Assembly (NCBI RefSeq): GCF_949628265.1
Contig: NC_088789.1
Span: 6,564,886 to 6,628,885, forward strand
DNA: 64,000 nucleotides
Reading direction: 5' to 3'
DNA from: Cloeon dipterum
Lineage: Eukaryota; Arthropoda; Insecta; Ephemeroptera; Baetidae
Both the position numbers and the translations under genes were made by a program. The notes under the pieces were generated by a model, which did not search any database, was not told the DNA's origin, and was given only the letters and a program-made list of their open reading frames with translations. Positions 47,901-59,200 of this stretch are shown one piece after another. Every line of letters starts with the position of its first letter. The first letter of the stretch is position 1.

Positions 47901-50606
47901 GTACCATGTGTGCCTGCTGAGAACAATGAGCTTTGATTCTGTTTGCATATTTTTCGATTTTCCCCACACTTGTTTGCTTGTTTTTCTTTACAACTGCTTG
48001 TACTCTTGTTGGGTTTCTTAATAAAGGTTGGCCTTTGAGTTACAAGTTTAAATAATTTGCTAGTTTTGATTAAATCTTATTTGGTGCTGGAGTCTTGTTA
48101 TTAACCACCTGGTTTGAGGTTACATTCACGCCGAAATTAAGTAATCGCGCTGGTGCTTGAAATCCACTTTTACCTGTCTTTTAACGCATGTTTCCTGGGA
48201 AAATAGGCTGTGGTTTCGTAATTCAAAGACATAAACTCCATATATACATTAAAGCGTTGACAAGGAACAGGGAAACCACGTTTTATGAGTGTTTTATTAG
48301 TAGATTTATCAACTTGAACAATTTTTCAATGTAAAAAATGAAAAGCACAATTATCTTTCCAGCTTTTTCTTTTTTATCTTAAAGTTTGAAACTCTTGGCA
48401 CACGTCAAATTAAATGAACGTGTGTTTGAAAATATTATCCCAAGATATGGTGAAACTAACATGGTTTACCCAACTCATTAAGCTTTTAAGACACAAAAAT
48501 CTAAATTCCATCCTCTTATTTATCCTTTTATGGATATTTTCATTGCTTAAAACTGATTGTTGCCTCTGTCAAATCTTGTGATTACCGCGGGTTTTCATCG
48601 TTTTGCTCATTGCAATCTCTTTTCTCTTTCAAGATTATTCTAAAGCTCATGCATACTAATTGTGTAGATTTTGGATTGTAACAAATTGTGATCGTGCGTG
48701 TGCTGTGTTGCAAAGGGAGGAAAAGGCTACGTCTTCTGGTGCGGCGGCGCCTACGGCCGCAGCTGCGGCGTCAACGGCAACCGCGAGCGGCGGAGGACGG
48801 TCGCGAAAGAGCTGGAAGGAGCAGCAGGAGGAAAAGAAGGCGGCGGCAGCAGCACTGCAGTTGAACAACCTGCTGTTCCGATCAACAGAGTCGCTGCGCA
48901 AGGAGGCGACTAAGAAGCGCGCCATGCTGGAGAAGGAGCTGCTGTCCGAAATACAGCGTGAAGTGGCCGTCGAGTTGGCCGCCCGCACGCTTGCCGAGCG
49001 CAATAAGCAGGATGAGGTGCGCACCACTAAGCGCAAGGCCCAGTCCCAGCAGCCGCAGCCGGCCAAACCCTCCACGACGTCCCCGGCGGCGGCCACGGTA
49101 TGCAAGACGCAGCCCAAGAAGCGCCAGAAACGGTCCAACTCGCCAGGGGGCGGCATCAGTACTGGGGGCGGCAGCCGCGGCATAAAAAAAGAGAAGTTGC
49201 TGTGCTCGTGCCGCACACCATACGATGACACCAAGTTTTATGTCGGCTGCGACATGTGCAACAACTGGTACCATGGTGACTGCGTCGGCATCACTGAGCA
49301 GCAGAGCAAGAGCCTCTCTGAATTCGTCTGCAACGAGTGCAAGCACGCCAAGGACACCAAAGTTCTTTACTGCCTCTGCAAGAAGCCCTACGACGACTCC
49401 AAGTGAGTTGCTGTTATACTTATTCGCTGCTACAATACCCCCAAATTTTCACAATGGAGAGTTCCTTTCCTGTGAAATCAACATAATATCAACTAAACCT
49501 TTTTACCCTTAAAATATTCACTTTTTTGCTCACAACGAATTCAAATTGCCTCCTAAAATTCCCAACGTCACAGCCAATTAAGAAATCTAATGGAGCTTGA
49601 AAATAGGGCAGATGTCCTTATTTTTTTCTAATCTGCCGTAGTCCATCAGGATATTTACAAAAGATCTGATCTTGTTTCGCAGTCAGAAATAACCATTTTA
49701 AATCTATTAGTGATTTTAGCTCAAATTTAATCAAGCTTCACGAATATTTCAGATTTTACATCTGCTGTGACAGTTGCCAAAACTGGTTCCACGGACGTTG
49801 CGTTGGGATTTTGCAAGTGGAAGCAGACGGTATTGACGAGTACGTTTGCCCGAATTGCGAGGGTAGCTCGGAGATCAATAACGCTAATATGAGGACCCTA
49901 TCTTCCAAAGACAATGAACTTTTAAAGAAGATGATAAAACAAATACAGGTAGGCAGCACAAGACTTTTGTCGAGGGAAGCTAAATGAACTAATGGACATT
50001 TTGTAACGTGCAGGCACACAAGGCTGCGTGGCCTTTCATGGAGCCTGTGGACCCGACAGAGGCGCCCAACTACTACAGAGTCATTGAAGAGCCAATGGGT
50101 GAGAATAAATATCATTTACGTCTCTGCACGGACACTGATTCTGATGGGGGGAGGGGTGTAGTCGTTTTTGGGACTTTTTTGGTTTTAAAGCCAGATGGAG
50201 TATGCTAGGCGTGTTGATATTGTGTTTGCGATATTTATTGCATCTAAATGTCTTACATAAATAGGGAAATAGGACCACATTCCGTTAAAAATGCTTATGA
50301 TTATTTCTAGCATGAATATAGACTTCCTGTTTGCACAATCTAATATTATTTTAAATTAAAACAAAAATGCTAAAGAGAGTGGAATTTGTCTTTTCAGACC
50401 TTCAAACTATAGAACTGAAAGCCCACGAACAGAGATACAAGAAGCTCTGCAACTTTATTGGAGATATGACCAAGATTTTCGACAACTGCCGCTTCTACAA
50501 TCCCAAAGAGTCGCCCTTCTACCGGTGCGCCGAAAGCCTCGAAACCTTCTTTGCCCAGAAGCTGAAGATGCTGCGGGCCAAGATGCTGGAGACAACGACC
50601 AACTGA
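35990..50606 (+). CDS. E(bx): NURF301/BPTF chromatin remodelling subunit
   Basis: Twenty-two exons with agreeing phases: 35990-36462, 36538-37070, 37511-37793, 37855-38063, 38117-38247, 38301-38463, 38614-39168, 39305-39598, 39692-40339, 40402-40601, 40847-41917, 43488-43650, 43710-43845, 43916-44184, 44550-45142, 45314-45601, 45790-46654, 47557-47896, 48716-49402, 49753-49948, 50014-50098, 50398-50606; about 2,796 residues. Domains in order: AT-hook (GKKRGRPPK), acidic stretch, DDT domain ([20 protein letters not shown]), first PHD finger ([20 protein letters not shown]) followed by a WHIM-like [20 protein letters not shown] block, the family motif [17 protein letters not shown] with WHCLRWDDM, Gln/Ala/Thr-rich regions, two tandem PHD fingers (about residues 2565-2668) and a C-terminal bromodomain (NCRFYNP, conserved Asn). 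It is the largest NURF subunit. It recruits the ISWI ATPase to nucleosomes; the last PHD keeps the Tyr/Trp cage that reads H3K4me3, and the bromodomain reads acetyl-lysine. Confidence 0.97.
41918..43487 (+). other. intron 11 of E(bx) with a composition-shifted block
   Basis: This 1.57 kb intron is the largest of the gene. Its ends are AT-rich like the other introns, but about 42,410-43,270 is GC-balanced and rich in gag, gtcag and gtccgag words, unlike any neighbour. No coding frame beyond 70 codons exists in it. On the minus strand a purine tract (tgtgggggaga, about 43,253-43,263) is followed by TGAGAG, as at the start of a 3' LTR. That is only suggestive of an old retroelement fragment. Confidence 0.4.
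46692..46993. mobile_element. hAT-type MITE with 8-bp target duplication
   Basis: A 286-base element (46,700-46,985) begins CAGGGTTCC and ends with the inverted GAAACCCTG. It is flanked on both sides by the identical 8-mer gttggaaa (46,692-46,699 and 46,986-46,993). CAGGG termini with an 8-base duplication are the signature of hAT transposons. The interior has several sub-palindromes built on ggttaaac/gtttaacc and no coding capacity. It lies inside an E(bx) intron, and the frame reading through the preceding exon into it is not coding. Confidence 0.92.
47897..48715 (+). other. intron 18 of E(bx)
   Basis: Intronic sequence between two confidently phased exons. AT-rich, no repeat or nested gene seen. 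Confidence 0.7.
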
Positions 50607-50849
50607 GAATCTCTGTCGCTCTCTCACCAGTGAAGCGGTTCAGTACAAAGACGTGTTAGTTGAAAAAAGTGCAAAGACCACGTTAGTGGAGAGCAACCAA
50701 CAAACAAGAAGTGAAGATAAAGCACCTCTTCTCCCTCCTACTGCTTAGTCCTTTCTTTCATTTTTACTTTGATGACATTACACGCGCTAAATACACAAAT
50801 AAAAACACATGCCAGCAGCACATCTCGTCTCATGTTTTTCCTCTCCCTC

Positions 50850-50871
50850 TCACACACACACACACACACAC
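50850..50871. repeat. (CA)n microsatellite
   Basis: About eleven CA units in the presumed 3' UTR of E(bx). Confidence 0.92.
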
Positions 50872-51016
50872 TTATACACACACAAAGACTGGCATTTCTG
50901 TACATTTTGGGATGTTTTGTTTTATTTATTTGAGCCAAATCTTCTCTCATCTGTTCGATTGTTGACTTTATGTGCTGCTGCTGCTGCCACAGAGAATTAT
51001 AAAATGAAATATTTGA

Positions 51017-51040
51017 AATAAAAATCATAAAATTAATAAA
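51017..51040 (+). terminator. polyadenylation signals of E(bx)
   Basis: Two AATAAA words (51,017-51,022 and 51,035-51,040) lie about 410-430 bases after the stop codon. Confidence 0.6.
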
Positions 51041-51257
51041 AGCCATCGCATTCTAATTTTTCAATCTTGGCCAATAGAAAAGGTCACTAAACCTAACGAG
51101 AAACAGAGGACCGGCGTTTCGTCAGCCCTTATTAGCTCGATTAGCAACCAATTGTCGGTGGGTCACACGCATCCTTCAGTCAGTCAGAGCCGCGGGGGGC
51201 GTGGCCCGCGTCTGCGCCAAGGACAAGGTCACACGGTCTCGATCGGCGCTAATATAC

Positions 51258-51263
51258 TATAAA
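51258..51263 (+). promoter_or_regulatory. TATA box of the GABA transaminase gene
   Basis: TATAAA is preceded by an AT-rich hexamer and followed by GC-rich sequence. It would place the start near 51,288 and give a 5' UTR of roughly 145 bases before the ATG at 51,433. Confidence 0.55.
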
Positions 51264-51432
51264 GGCACAGGCAGCTACCAGCTAGGCCAGCCAGCCGACG
51301 CTCGCTCCCTCGTCCGCCCGCACCCGCAGCAGCAGCTTCACTCTTCATTCAATTCAGTTGGAGATAAGCTGCAGCGCGGTTCGTATTGGTGCAGCACTCG
51401 ATCCGTATATCAATATCCTCTTCGGCTCGAAC

Positions 51433-54400
51433 ATGGCCAGTCTGTGCAGCCGGCCGTGCAAACTGACGTCGCTGCTCGCAAGGGTTGGTGGCGCACAGCA
51501 GGGTGAGTTTCTTGAAATCAGCGATCATTCCCCCCGCGCCGAGAAATGAAAATTGAGCCGTCCCTTGGTATACGCAAATTTGTTGTTACAGCTCGTGTCC
51601 TGCGGGCTGCGTCGTCGCTGGTCGCAGGTGAACCAAAGGCGCCGACCATCAAAACCAACATCCCTGGACCGCGCTCGAAGCAGCTGCTCCAAGAGCTTAA
51701 TCAAATTCAAGTGAGGTTAATTTTTAATTGCTTCTCGTCGCGTAATTTTCTATTTTTATCATTAATGTCAACTTGCGACTCGGCTCCTTGGGCTAATAGG
51801 TAAAACTGACCATATATTTAATACGCGCCTATTGAGCTTCAGGAATTTTTCCATTTTTTTTATCACACGCTCCTTTTTGCTGTTGCCCGGGGGCAAAGGC
51901 ATGCGGAGGGTCGAAAATTCTCGCCCGATACCCGGCCGTGTTGCCACGGGCCCTTGATACGGTGGAGGCTTGGGTTCATTGCGTCAATTCTCATTTTTAA
52001 ATGGTCAGATGAGGGAAATTTGGTTGTCCTTTTACGTTTAAAGGCGCGTTGAAAATCGTAATCTTCGCGATAAAATTAAAAAATTTATAATGTCATGTGG
52101 AAATGTGCCTTTGGTCGAAAATTTGGCCTTCAATTAATTTTATCTCAATAACATGGTTTGAACCAAGCCGCGATGGCATCAATTTTTGTGACAAAACTGT
52201 CGTGCTCTTTCTCCATTATTTTCAAGGAATTTTGGTATTGTGGCATCAGTTTGATTTTATAGGAATCTGGGGATAGCAAAAGTTTTTCACGCCAATATAG
52301 ATAGTTATGAGAAGAATTTAGAGCTCGCAACCAACGCAATGCATGCTTCCTTTGTTCTGTGCGAGGATGCGAGAAGTTTATGTCTCTTCTGCTGCTTTTG
52401 TTCTTAGCAAAGCGGATCGATTCAGCTTTTCGCCGACTACGACCGCTCGATTGGCAACTACTTGGCAGATGTCGACGGCAACGTTCTCCTCGACGTCTAC
52501 ACGCAGATTTCGTCGTTACCGTTGGGCTACAACCACCCGCACCTCTTGCAGATGCTCACTGACAATCCGCACAACGTGGTGAGAAATTTGTTTTTTTAGG
52601 GAGATTTTTAGGTTTAGTTTTGATGACTAAAAATTATTGCCACGTCGGCGCTCACTGCATAAAAATCAAGCAATTGTGATTAATAGCTGTTGCGTCGTTC
52701 TTGCAATGCTGTGTGCGTACGCCTGTGTTGTCAAAATAATTTTCAACAACTCTGCGAATCAAGTTCAATTCATTTTGTGACCCATGCACTCTGCATTGAT
52801 GATAATATTCAAGTCATTGTATGAAAGGGATACGCTCCCCGGAGCTGGTCAGTATTTTAAATTGTGAGCTATTAATAAGTTTTCTGTGCGTTTTTTTTTT
52901 AATTTCTGCACGAAATACTCTCTGAAACATTAAATATTGCGTTGATTGGAACGTGTATTTTGGGTTGGGTATTTATTTGAGAATATTAAAAAAGTGCTTT
53001 CCTCCACACCCTCACAAATCCAACTCTATTACCATGGTAGACTTGCCATTTTAATTTGTTATTTGACTCGTGCTTCCTTGATTACCCACCCTTGATATAT
53101 ATTTTAGACACATTTACATGATTCAATCACATTTAAATAAGTAAATGTAATATATATTTAATGTAGATTAAATTGCAATTTTCGCTCAACAGAAAACGAT
53201 GGTGAACCGGCCGGCCCTGGGCGTGTTCCCTGGCGCCGACTGGTGTGACAAGCTTAGGAAGGTGCTGTTGGGAGTGGCGCCAGCAGGGCTGGAACAGGTG
53301 ACGACGATGGCGTGCGGCTCGTGCTCCAACGAGAACGCGTACAAAGCCATCTTCATGTGGTACCGTGGCAAGCAGCGCGGAGTCGACTTCAGCCCTGAAG
53401 AAATTTCCTCGTGCATGGTGAACCAGCCGCCTGGCAGCCCTGACCTCAGCATCCTCTCCTTCCATGGTGCCTTCCACGGCCGCACTCTCGGCGTTCTCTC
53501 CACCACCCATTCCAAGGCCATCCACAAGATCGATGTGCCCGCCTTTGACTGGCCCATCGCACCCTTCCCCAACTACAGGTGCGCATAAACCATCCACACG
53601 CTCTATAATTTAACGCACATTTGAATTGTTAATAATATTTCGTGATAAAATTTAAAAAAAAAATTTTTTCATTTCTAGAAATTAAAGATGGATAGCAATG
53701 TGAAAATTGAAGGGGGAAATTAAATCAATTAGTTAAAGATCTAAAAAAAGTTTTTCATATTTATCAAGATTTTTTGTATAATTTCCAGAGCTTTACAAAG
53801 TGCTAAAATTTTCCTGCTACTCTTCTAACAACTGCCGTGTTGCATTTATTTGGCAGGTACCCTCTGGAGGAGAACAAGCAGGAGAACGCGGCCGAGGACC
53901 GGCGGTGCCTGGCAGCAGTTCAGCAGCTGATTGAGGACGCTGCCAAAAAAGGCCGCCCGGTGGCCGGCATCGTGGTGGAGCCCATCCAGGCCGAGGGCGG
54001 CGATAACGAGGGTTCGCCGGAGTTCTTCCAGGGTCTGCAGAAGGTTGCCCGCTCGAACGGCGCCGCCCTGCTTATTGACGAGGTGCAGACCGGTGGCGGC
54101 GCCACAGGCAAGATGTGGTGCCACGAGCACTTCAACTTAGACGGACCCCCTGACGTGGTCACCTTCAGCAAGAAAATGCTCACCGGTGGATTCTACCACA
54201 CCGCTGAACTCAAGTAAGTTCTTTAAGTTAAGATTTAAATGAAAGTGCAATTTTTTTATTAAATCAATATTCATCTTCAGCTCCAAACTGTTCTCAGTGA
54301 GTACATGACATTTTCGTTTGTCTGTACATTTTGAACTCGAGGCGAAAAATGATAAGATAAACGTGATATTTACGCAACTTGAAGCAGAAAAATTTAGAAA

Positions 54401-55430
54401 CGTGTTATCGATCGTTTATACTTGGCTTGTTTGAGCTAATTTCTCCGCTGTATGAATTCATTGATTGTGAATGATAATACTGTAAAAAGACGTGCCAGTT
54501 TGGCTTTGAATGGATAAAATATTAATATTTACTCTATAGATAGTGCCGTTCCACTGATGGCATAATTGCAACTTATTATCATCTCAAAACGCGCGTTTGA
54601 GCGTGCTGTTGGTTGGCAAGGCAAATTACAATCTCTGTAATACTTGTTCATTTCCAAGGTTAACTGGTGACGAGATTGCGATTCAGCTTGAATGAAATGA
54701 CCAGGCTCACTGGAAAGATTTGCAAAGAAAACCAGCTAATATTAGCAATAAATTAATTTGGACCAAAATCTAAATTTGCAGAGCCCCGCAGTCATATCGC
54801 ATCTTCAACACATGGATGGGCGACCCTGGCAAGCTGCTGCTTCTGGAGGGCGTCATCGAAGTGATCAAGAAGGACGATCTGCTGAGCCAGGTGCGCCGTT
54901 CAGGAGACCGTCTGCTCTCAGGGCTCAAGCAGCTGCAAAGCGAGTTCCCGGCGATGCTCAGCAAGACACGGGGCCGCGGCACCTTCCTCGCCGTTACCTG
55001 CAGCAGCCCCAAACTCAGGGATAGCCTCGTCGCTCGCCTCAAAACCAAAGGTAAAAATGGGCTGGCTCTCTAAAATACCCCTAAAAGCACAATTTTATCC
55101 TATTAAGGCGTTGATATTAAAAAATTGGCATTTAAGAAGACTCATTTTCAAAGAAGAAACTGAACTATTTTATACTTCTTCTTGATGTCTTATCATAAAT
55201 TTGAAGATAGCTTCTAGTTTCCATGGCCACAGACAAATAACCCAATCAAAAAAATTAATGATATTTTATTTTGTGAAAAAAAAAACTAAGAAATGTAATA
55301 AATTTCAGGCATTCAGAGTGGTGGATGTGGCGAAGACTCGATTCGGCTGAGACCAGCGCTGATCTTCCAGGAGCACCACGTCGACATTTTCCTTGACCGC
55401 TTCCGACAGGTGCTGGTCGAAAGCAAGTAA
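51433..55430 (+). CDS. Gabat: 4-aminobutyrate aminotransferase, mitochondrial
   Basis: Seven exons with agreeing phases: 51433-51502, 51592-51710, 52408-52578, 53193-53578, 53857-54213, 54782-55050 and 55309-55430; 497 residues, matching the family's usual 500. The first exon is rich in Ser, Arg, Leu and Ala without acidic residues, as in a mitochondrial presequence. Family motifs: [94 protein letters not shown], the cofactor Asp in [18 protein letters not shown], and the lysine that forms the Schiff base with pyridoxal phosphate in TFSKKM (about residue 354). The enzyme moves the amino group of GABA to 2-oxoglutarate, giving succinic semialdehyde and glutamate, and so ends GABA signalling. 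Start chosen as the only ATG ahead of the presequence. Confidence 0.97.
51711..52407 (+). other. intron 2 of Gabat
   Basis: Largely AT-rich. A GC-rich patch at about 51,885-51,990 contains inverted words around gttgcccggg and ccacgggc. No gene is recognised within the intron. Confidence 0.6.
52579..53192 (+). other. intron 3 of Gabat
   Basis: AT-rich intronic sequence between phased exons. Nothing else seen. Confidence 0.7.
54214..54781 (+). other. intron 5 of Gabat
   Basis: AT-rich intronic sequence between phased exons. Nothing else seen. Confidence 0.7.
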
Positions 55431-56202
55431 ATTTGCCCAAGAGGTAAGGCTCGAGGCGAGCATCAACACAATTTATTTTGAATGCTGCGCAATGTATGAA
55501 ATCGAATGTCTTCCACTACGTATGCTTTTGTTATTATTCTTTGTAAGTCAAAAGATGCATGGCTTCAAGTCGTTGTATCGTGCCAGAAAATATATATTAA
55601 ATTTAATGATGCGTATATATAGTTAGGTAACCAACCGTGTCTTCCATGTGAAAATGCAGCGAAACGCACATATTATTGGTATATAAATATTTATCTTTTG
55701 TGTTTTAAAAAGTACTGCACAAAGTCTTGGAAATGAATACATTCCTCCTTCTCCTTGTCCACAAGCACCAAGAATCTCTATCTGTGATTGTTCCCGAAAT
55801 TCCATAGCAAAATCTCTTTCTAAGGCCAAAAAGTATTCTGTTTAACAATCAGTCGTGTATTGTGTCATTTTATCGTGAAATAAATATCCACATTTAGTGT
55901 GCACATAGTTGCATTATTTTTTTTAAACAAAAAAAAATCAAAAATCTTATTTAAAGACTCCCATTTGATTCTGACCACTGGGAGCAGTGAAGGAACAATA
56001 CTTTCAGCTGATTTTGATTGTTTCCGCCTTGTCCTCACACATTTGAGTTGCTGCTTTGTCACTTAATAAGGCACGCGTAGTTAAAAAATTCACTGTTCGG
56101 ATTTTTCGGCAAACGCGCATTTGGTCTGACTAGCAAGTCGCGTAAAATTAAGATATGGTCGAAAATTTGATCGAGTCTGACGAGATTCACAAATCCAAGG
56201 CC
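55431..56202. other. convergent 3' regions of Gabat and Pvr
   Basis: Gabat (+) and Pvr (-) converge here with 772 bases between stop codons. A plus-strand polyadenylation signal AATAAA is at 55,879-55,884. No third gene is recognised. Confidence 0.6.
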
Positions 56203-59200
56203 TCAGACGGCGACGCTGACGTTTTGGTACTCAGGGTGGGCGCGTGCCTCTTCAGGCGAGCGGCTGAGCGAGTGGAAGCCGCTGGAGCGGGCCTCAGAGC
56301 GCGTTCTGTCGCGCAGGTCGAGGTACTGCGGGTTGTCCACGGCCGAGGGCAGCATCGGCTGCAGCTCCTCTGGGTTGCGCGCCAGGTTCGAGTAGGCCAC
56401 TGCCGGTGATGGCGTCGTCAGGTTCATCCGCAGGTAGCCGCCATCGTCCGTGATCACGCCGCCGCCGATGCCATCGGTACGCGGCGGCGATGCGTTCATC
56501 GCCAGGTAGCTGTCGCCGTCGCCCTGCGGCACGTTCACGTACGCACTCTGCTCTTTGTGCGTCGGCGCGCGCATCACCTGCAGGTAGTCCTCCACCTCGA
56601 TGGTCGGTTTCAAGTACTTCTGGCTCAGATTCATGTAGTGCTGCGTACAAAAATATGAAAAACATTTTTTAATTTGTTCGACTTCATTTAGCAGGATGCA
56701 TTTAAAATCAAATTAAACAACCTTTAGGAGTTTTTCTGTTAACAAACGTGGAGTGCAAAAATTGCCAAGCAATTTTACATTTCTGTAGTCGCAAATTTAT
56801 TACAATCAGCTATTTTTGCTCTATTCCCCTGAATTTGTTTTACTCTAAATGAGTGCGCATCAAAAATTTATACTTTTGAGCCACGTCTTTGACTGCCTAA
56901 ATTCATCAGAATCCCAAACTGCTGTTCCATTGCCAGCAAATAATATTTTATATCCCTAAAAATACTTGAAATTGACGAGAAGATAAAAATTAATCCGATT
57001 ATATCGAATGGTTTTAAAACAGATTTTAAACTTTTTGAAGCGGGGCGAGTGGCGGGGTTTCACAAGATTGCGTCACAATTTATATTTCAAATTAGTATGA
57101 AGTACACTCACTCAATCATTTCCAACTACTAAAGTGCTTTAAATTTTCCTACTTCAGCTAAACGGTGCAGCATTAAAATATGTTTTGCAGACAGAACTGC
57201 TGATGAGGCTGTCCATTACAAGAGCGCGGATGATTTTTCCCTTTTAAATTTCACTCTCAGCCGCCCATCGTTAAATTAATATTAATTTTTTAACCCCTCT
57301 ATTTTTTGGCTAATTTTGAATGAATACGCAAATAAGACATATTGTACCATTCTATCATCGTCTCCAAGCATATTTTCCATGATATCAGCGAGCTGGCTGA
57401 ACGACGGCCTCTGCGACGGCAAGAAGTTCCAGCAGTCTCGCATGACGCGGTACAATTTGGTAGTGGCGTAGCGCGGCTTCTCCATGCGGTAGCCCTCTTC
57501 CACCCTCTGGAATAACCTGTCATCGGCGTCGATTCCTGAAAATTCACACATTTTATAGTGACTCTTAATTGTCTATTAAATCCTAAGCGGGCGTTTACCA
57601 GGGTATGGGGTGTTGGCCAGTGTGAAGAACTCCCAGAGGACAATGCCGTAGGACCAGACGTCGGACTCTGTGGAGAAGACGCGATCTCTTATCGACTCGA
57701 TGGCCATCCACTTGACGGGCAGCGGACCCTAAAACACGCACATGCATTATTTCTACATTTTTTAGCAGCAAAACTCACGTCTCCTTCTTTTCTGTAGTTG
57801 TTGTTTTTGTACATGCTGCGCGCGAGGCCAAAGTCGCAGATCTTGACCACTTTGTCTTCGGCCAGTAGCACGTTGCGCGCGGCCAGGTCGCCGTGGAGCA
57901 CCTTCCTCGAGGCCAGGTACTCCATGCCCTTGGCCACCTGGTACGCCCACGACACCAGGTCCTTGGTACAGATCACCTGCCGGCTGGGCTCGCCGCGGTA
58001 GTGGCCGGCTCCTGCGCCGCCCCCACTGTCAGCGCACGTGCTCACCGTATTGGCCGTGTTCCACTGGTAGCCGCTCGGGTTGGTCGTCACCTGGCTACAG
58101 GTTGCGCCTTCAAACGAGTTGGTCGAGTAACGCACCCTGAGACCAGAATTTTTTTTTAGAACAAAAAGGCATTAACATGGGCAGGTTGGAAAAAGGTGGA
58201 ACTGCTATTCGATGAGGGACTCCCCATTCTTCAGAAGGTGCAAAAATGGCATCACTTTCACGTACGTGTTTTTTTATAAAGTTAAATATAATATTCAGGG
58301 CAAAATGCGAAAAGATAAGATATTTTAGTAAATATTTCGGTTCAAGGTTCAGTATGAAGGTGGAATTAACTCACGAAGAAGGTCTATCCTCGTTGGCTTC
58401 TTTCGCTTTCCTCTCCTCAGCCGCACTTTGCTCGAGCAAGTCTCTTCCCACGCCCGCGTCAATCGCGTCGTCTACCACTTGATCGATGAAGCTCTTTCTG
58501 TGCCGCAACAAAAACTGCTGCAGATTGCCGAAGCAGCAGTACTCGACCACGACGAGAAGTTCCACTAAAGACATAAAATAAAAAAAGGTTGATTTTTTTC
58601 CAAGCTCTGCATAAAATATACCCAACGATTATTTCCTCTAAAAATCAAAATAAACTGAATCTAACATGATTACCATTTTATTAAATTCAATCTCAAATAC
58701 GAGCAAATAGCGATAAGGCTTTTTTAACAGTTAACTCTGACTAATAATTATACCATCTTCAATCTTGAAAATTACTTCAGAGCTGAACACAAATGCATTG
58801 AAAAAATTAAACTGCAACCATAAACTCACTTCTCATGATGTTTTTGGTGCAAGCGCCGATCAAGTTGACGACGTTGAGGTGCTGGCCAAGGTGCACCATG
58901 ATTTTGAGCTCGTCTGCAAGCGCTTTGATGTGAGCAGGGTCGGCGTGTCGCTTGACCATCTTAACGGCTACCGCGATTGGCTCGTCGCTAAAGCGGGTCT
59001 TTAAGTCTGCCTTCATCACCACTCCAAAAGCGCCAGCACCCAGTTGTTTGCCTGCAAAAACACCGCATTGCATTTTACAGATTTATGCAAAAATTGTCTG
59101 CCTAGAAATTTTACTACTAGAAAGTTTTTACTGACATTTATTAATTAAAAATGCTTATCACAACAAAACATCGCATTTTGTTTGCTTGGTAGAATCTTTA

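Larger units (their letters stand above)
50607..51257. other. 3' UTR of E(bx) and upstream region of the GABA transaminase gene
   Basis: Contains a (CA)n microsatellite (50,850-50,871) in the presumed 3' UTR and polyadenylation signals AATAAA at 51,017 and 51,035. From about 51,060 it turns GC-richer toward the next promoter. No additional gene. Confidence 0.6.

Noticed and set aside
48656-49346. Minus-strand frames of 192 and 154 codons
   Set aside because: Antisense to the E(bx) exon with the Ala-rich region and PHD finger, which is fixed by phase and domain.
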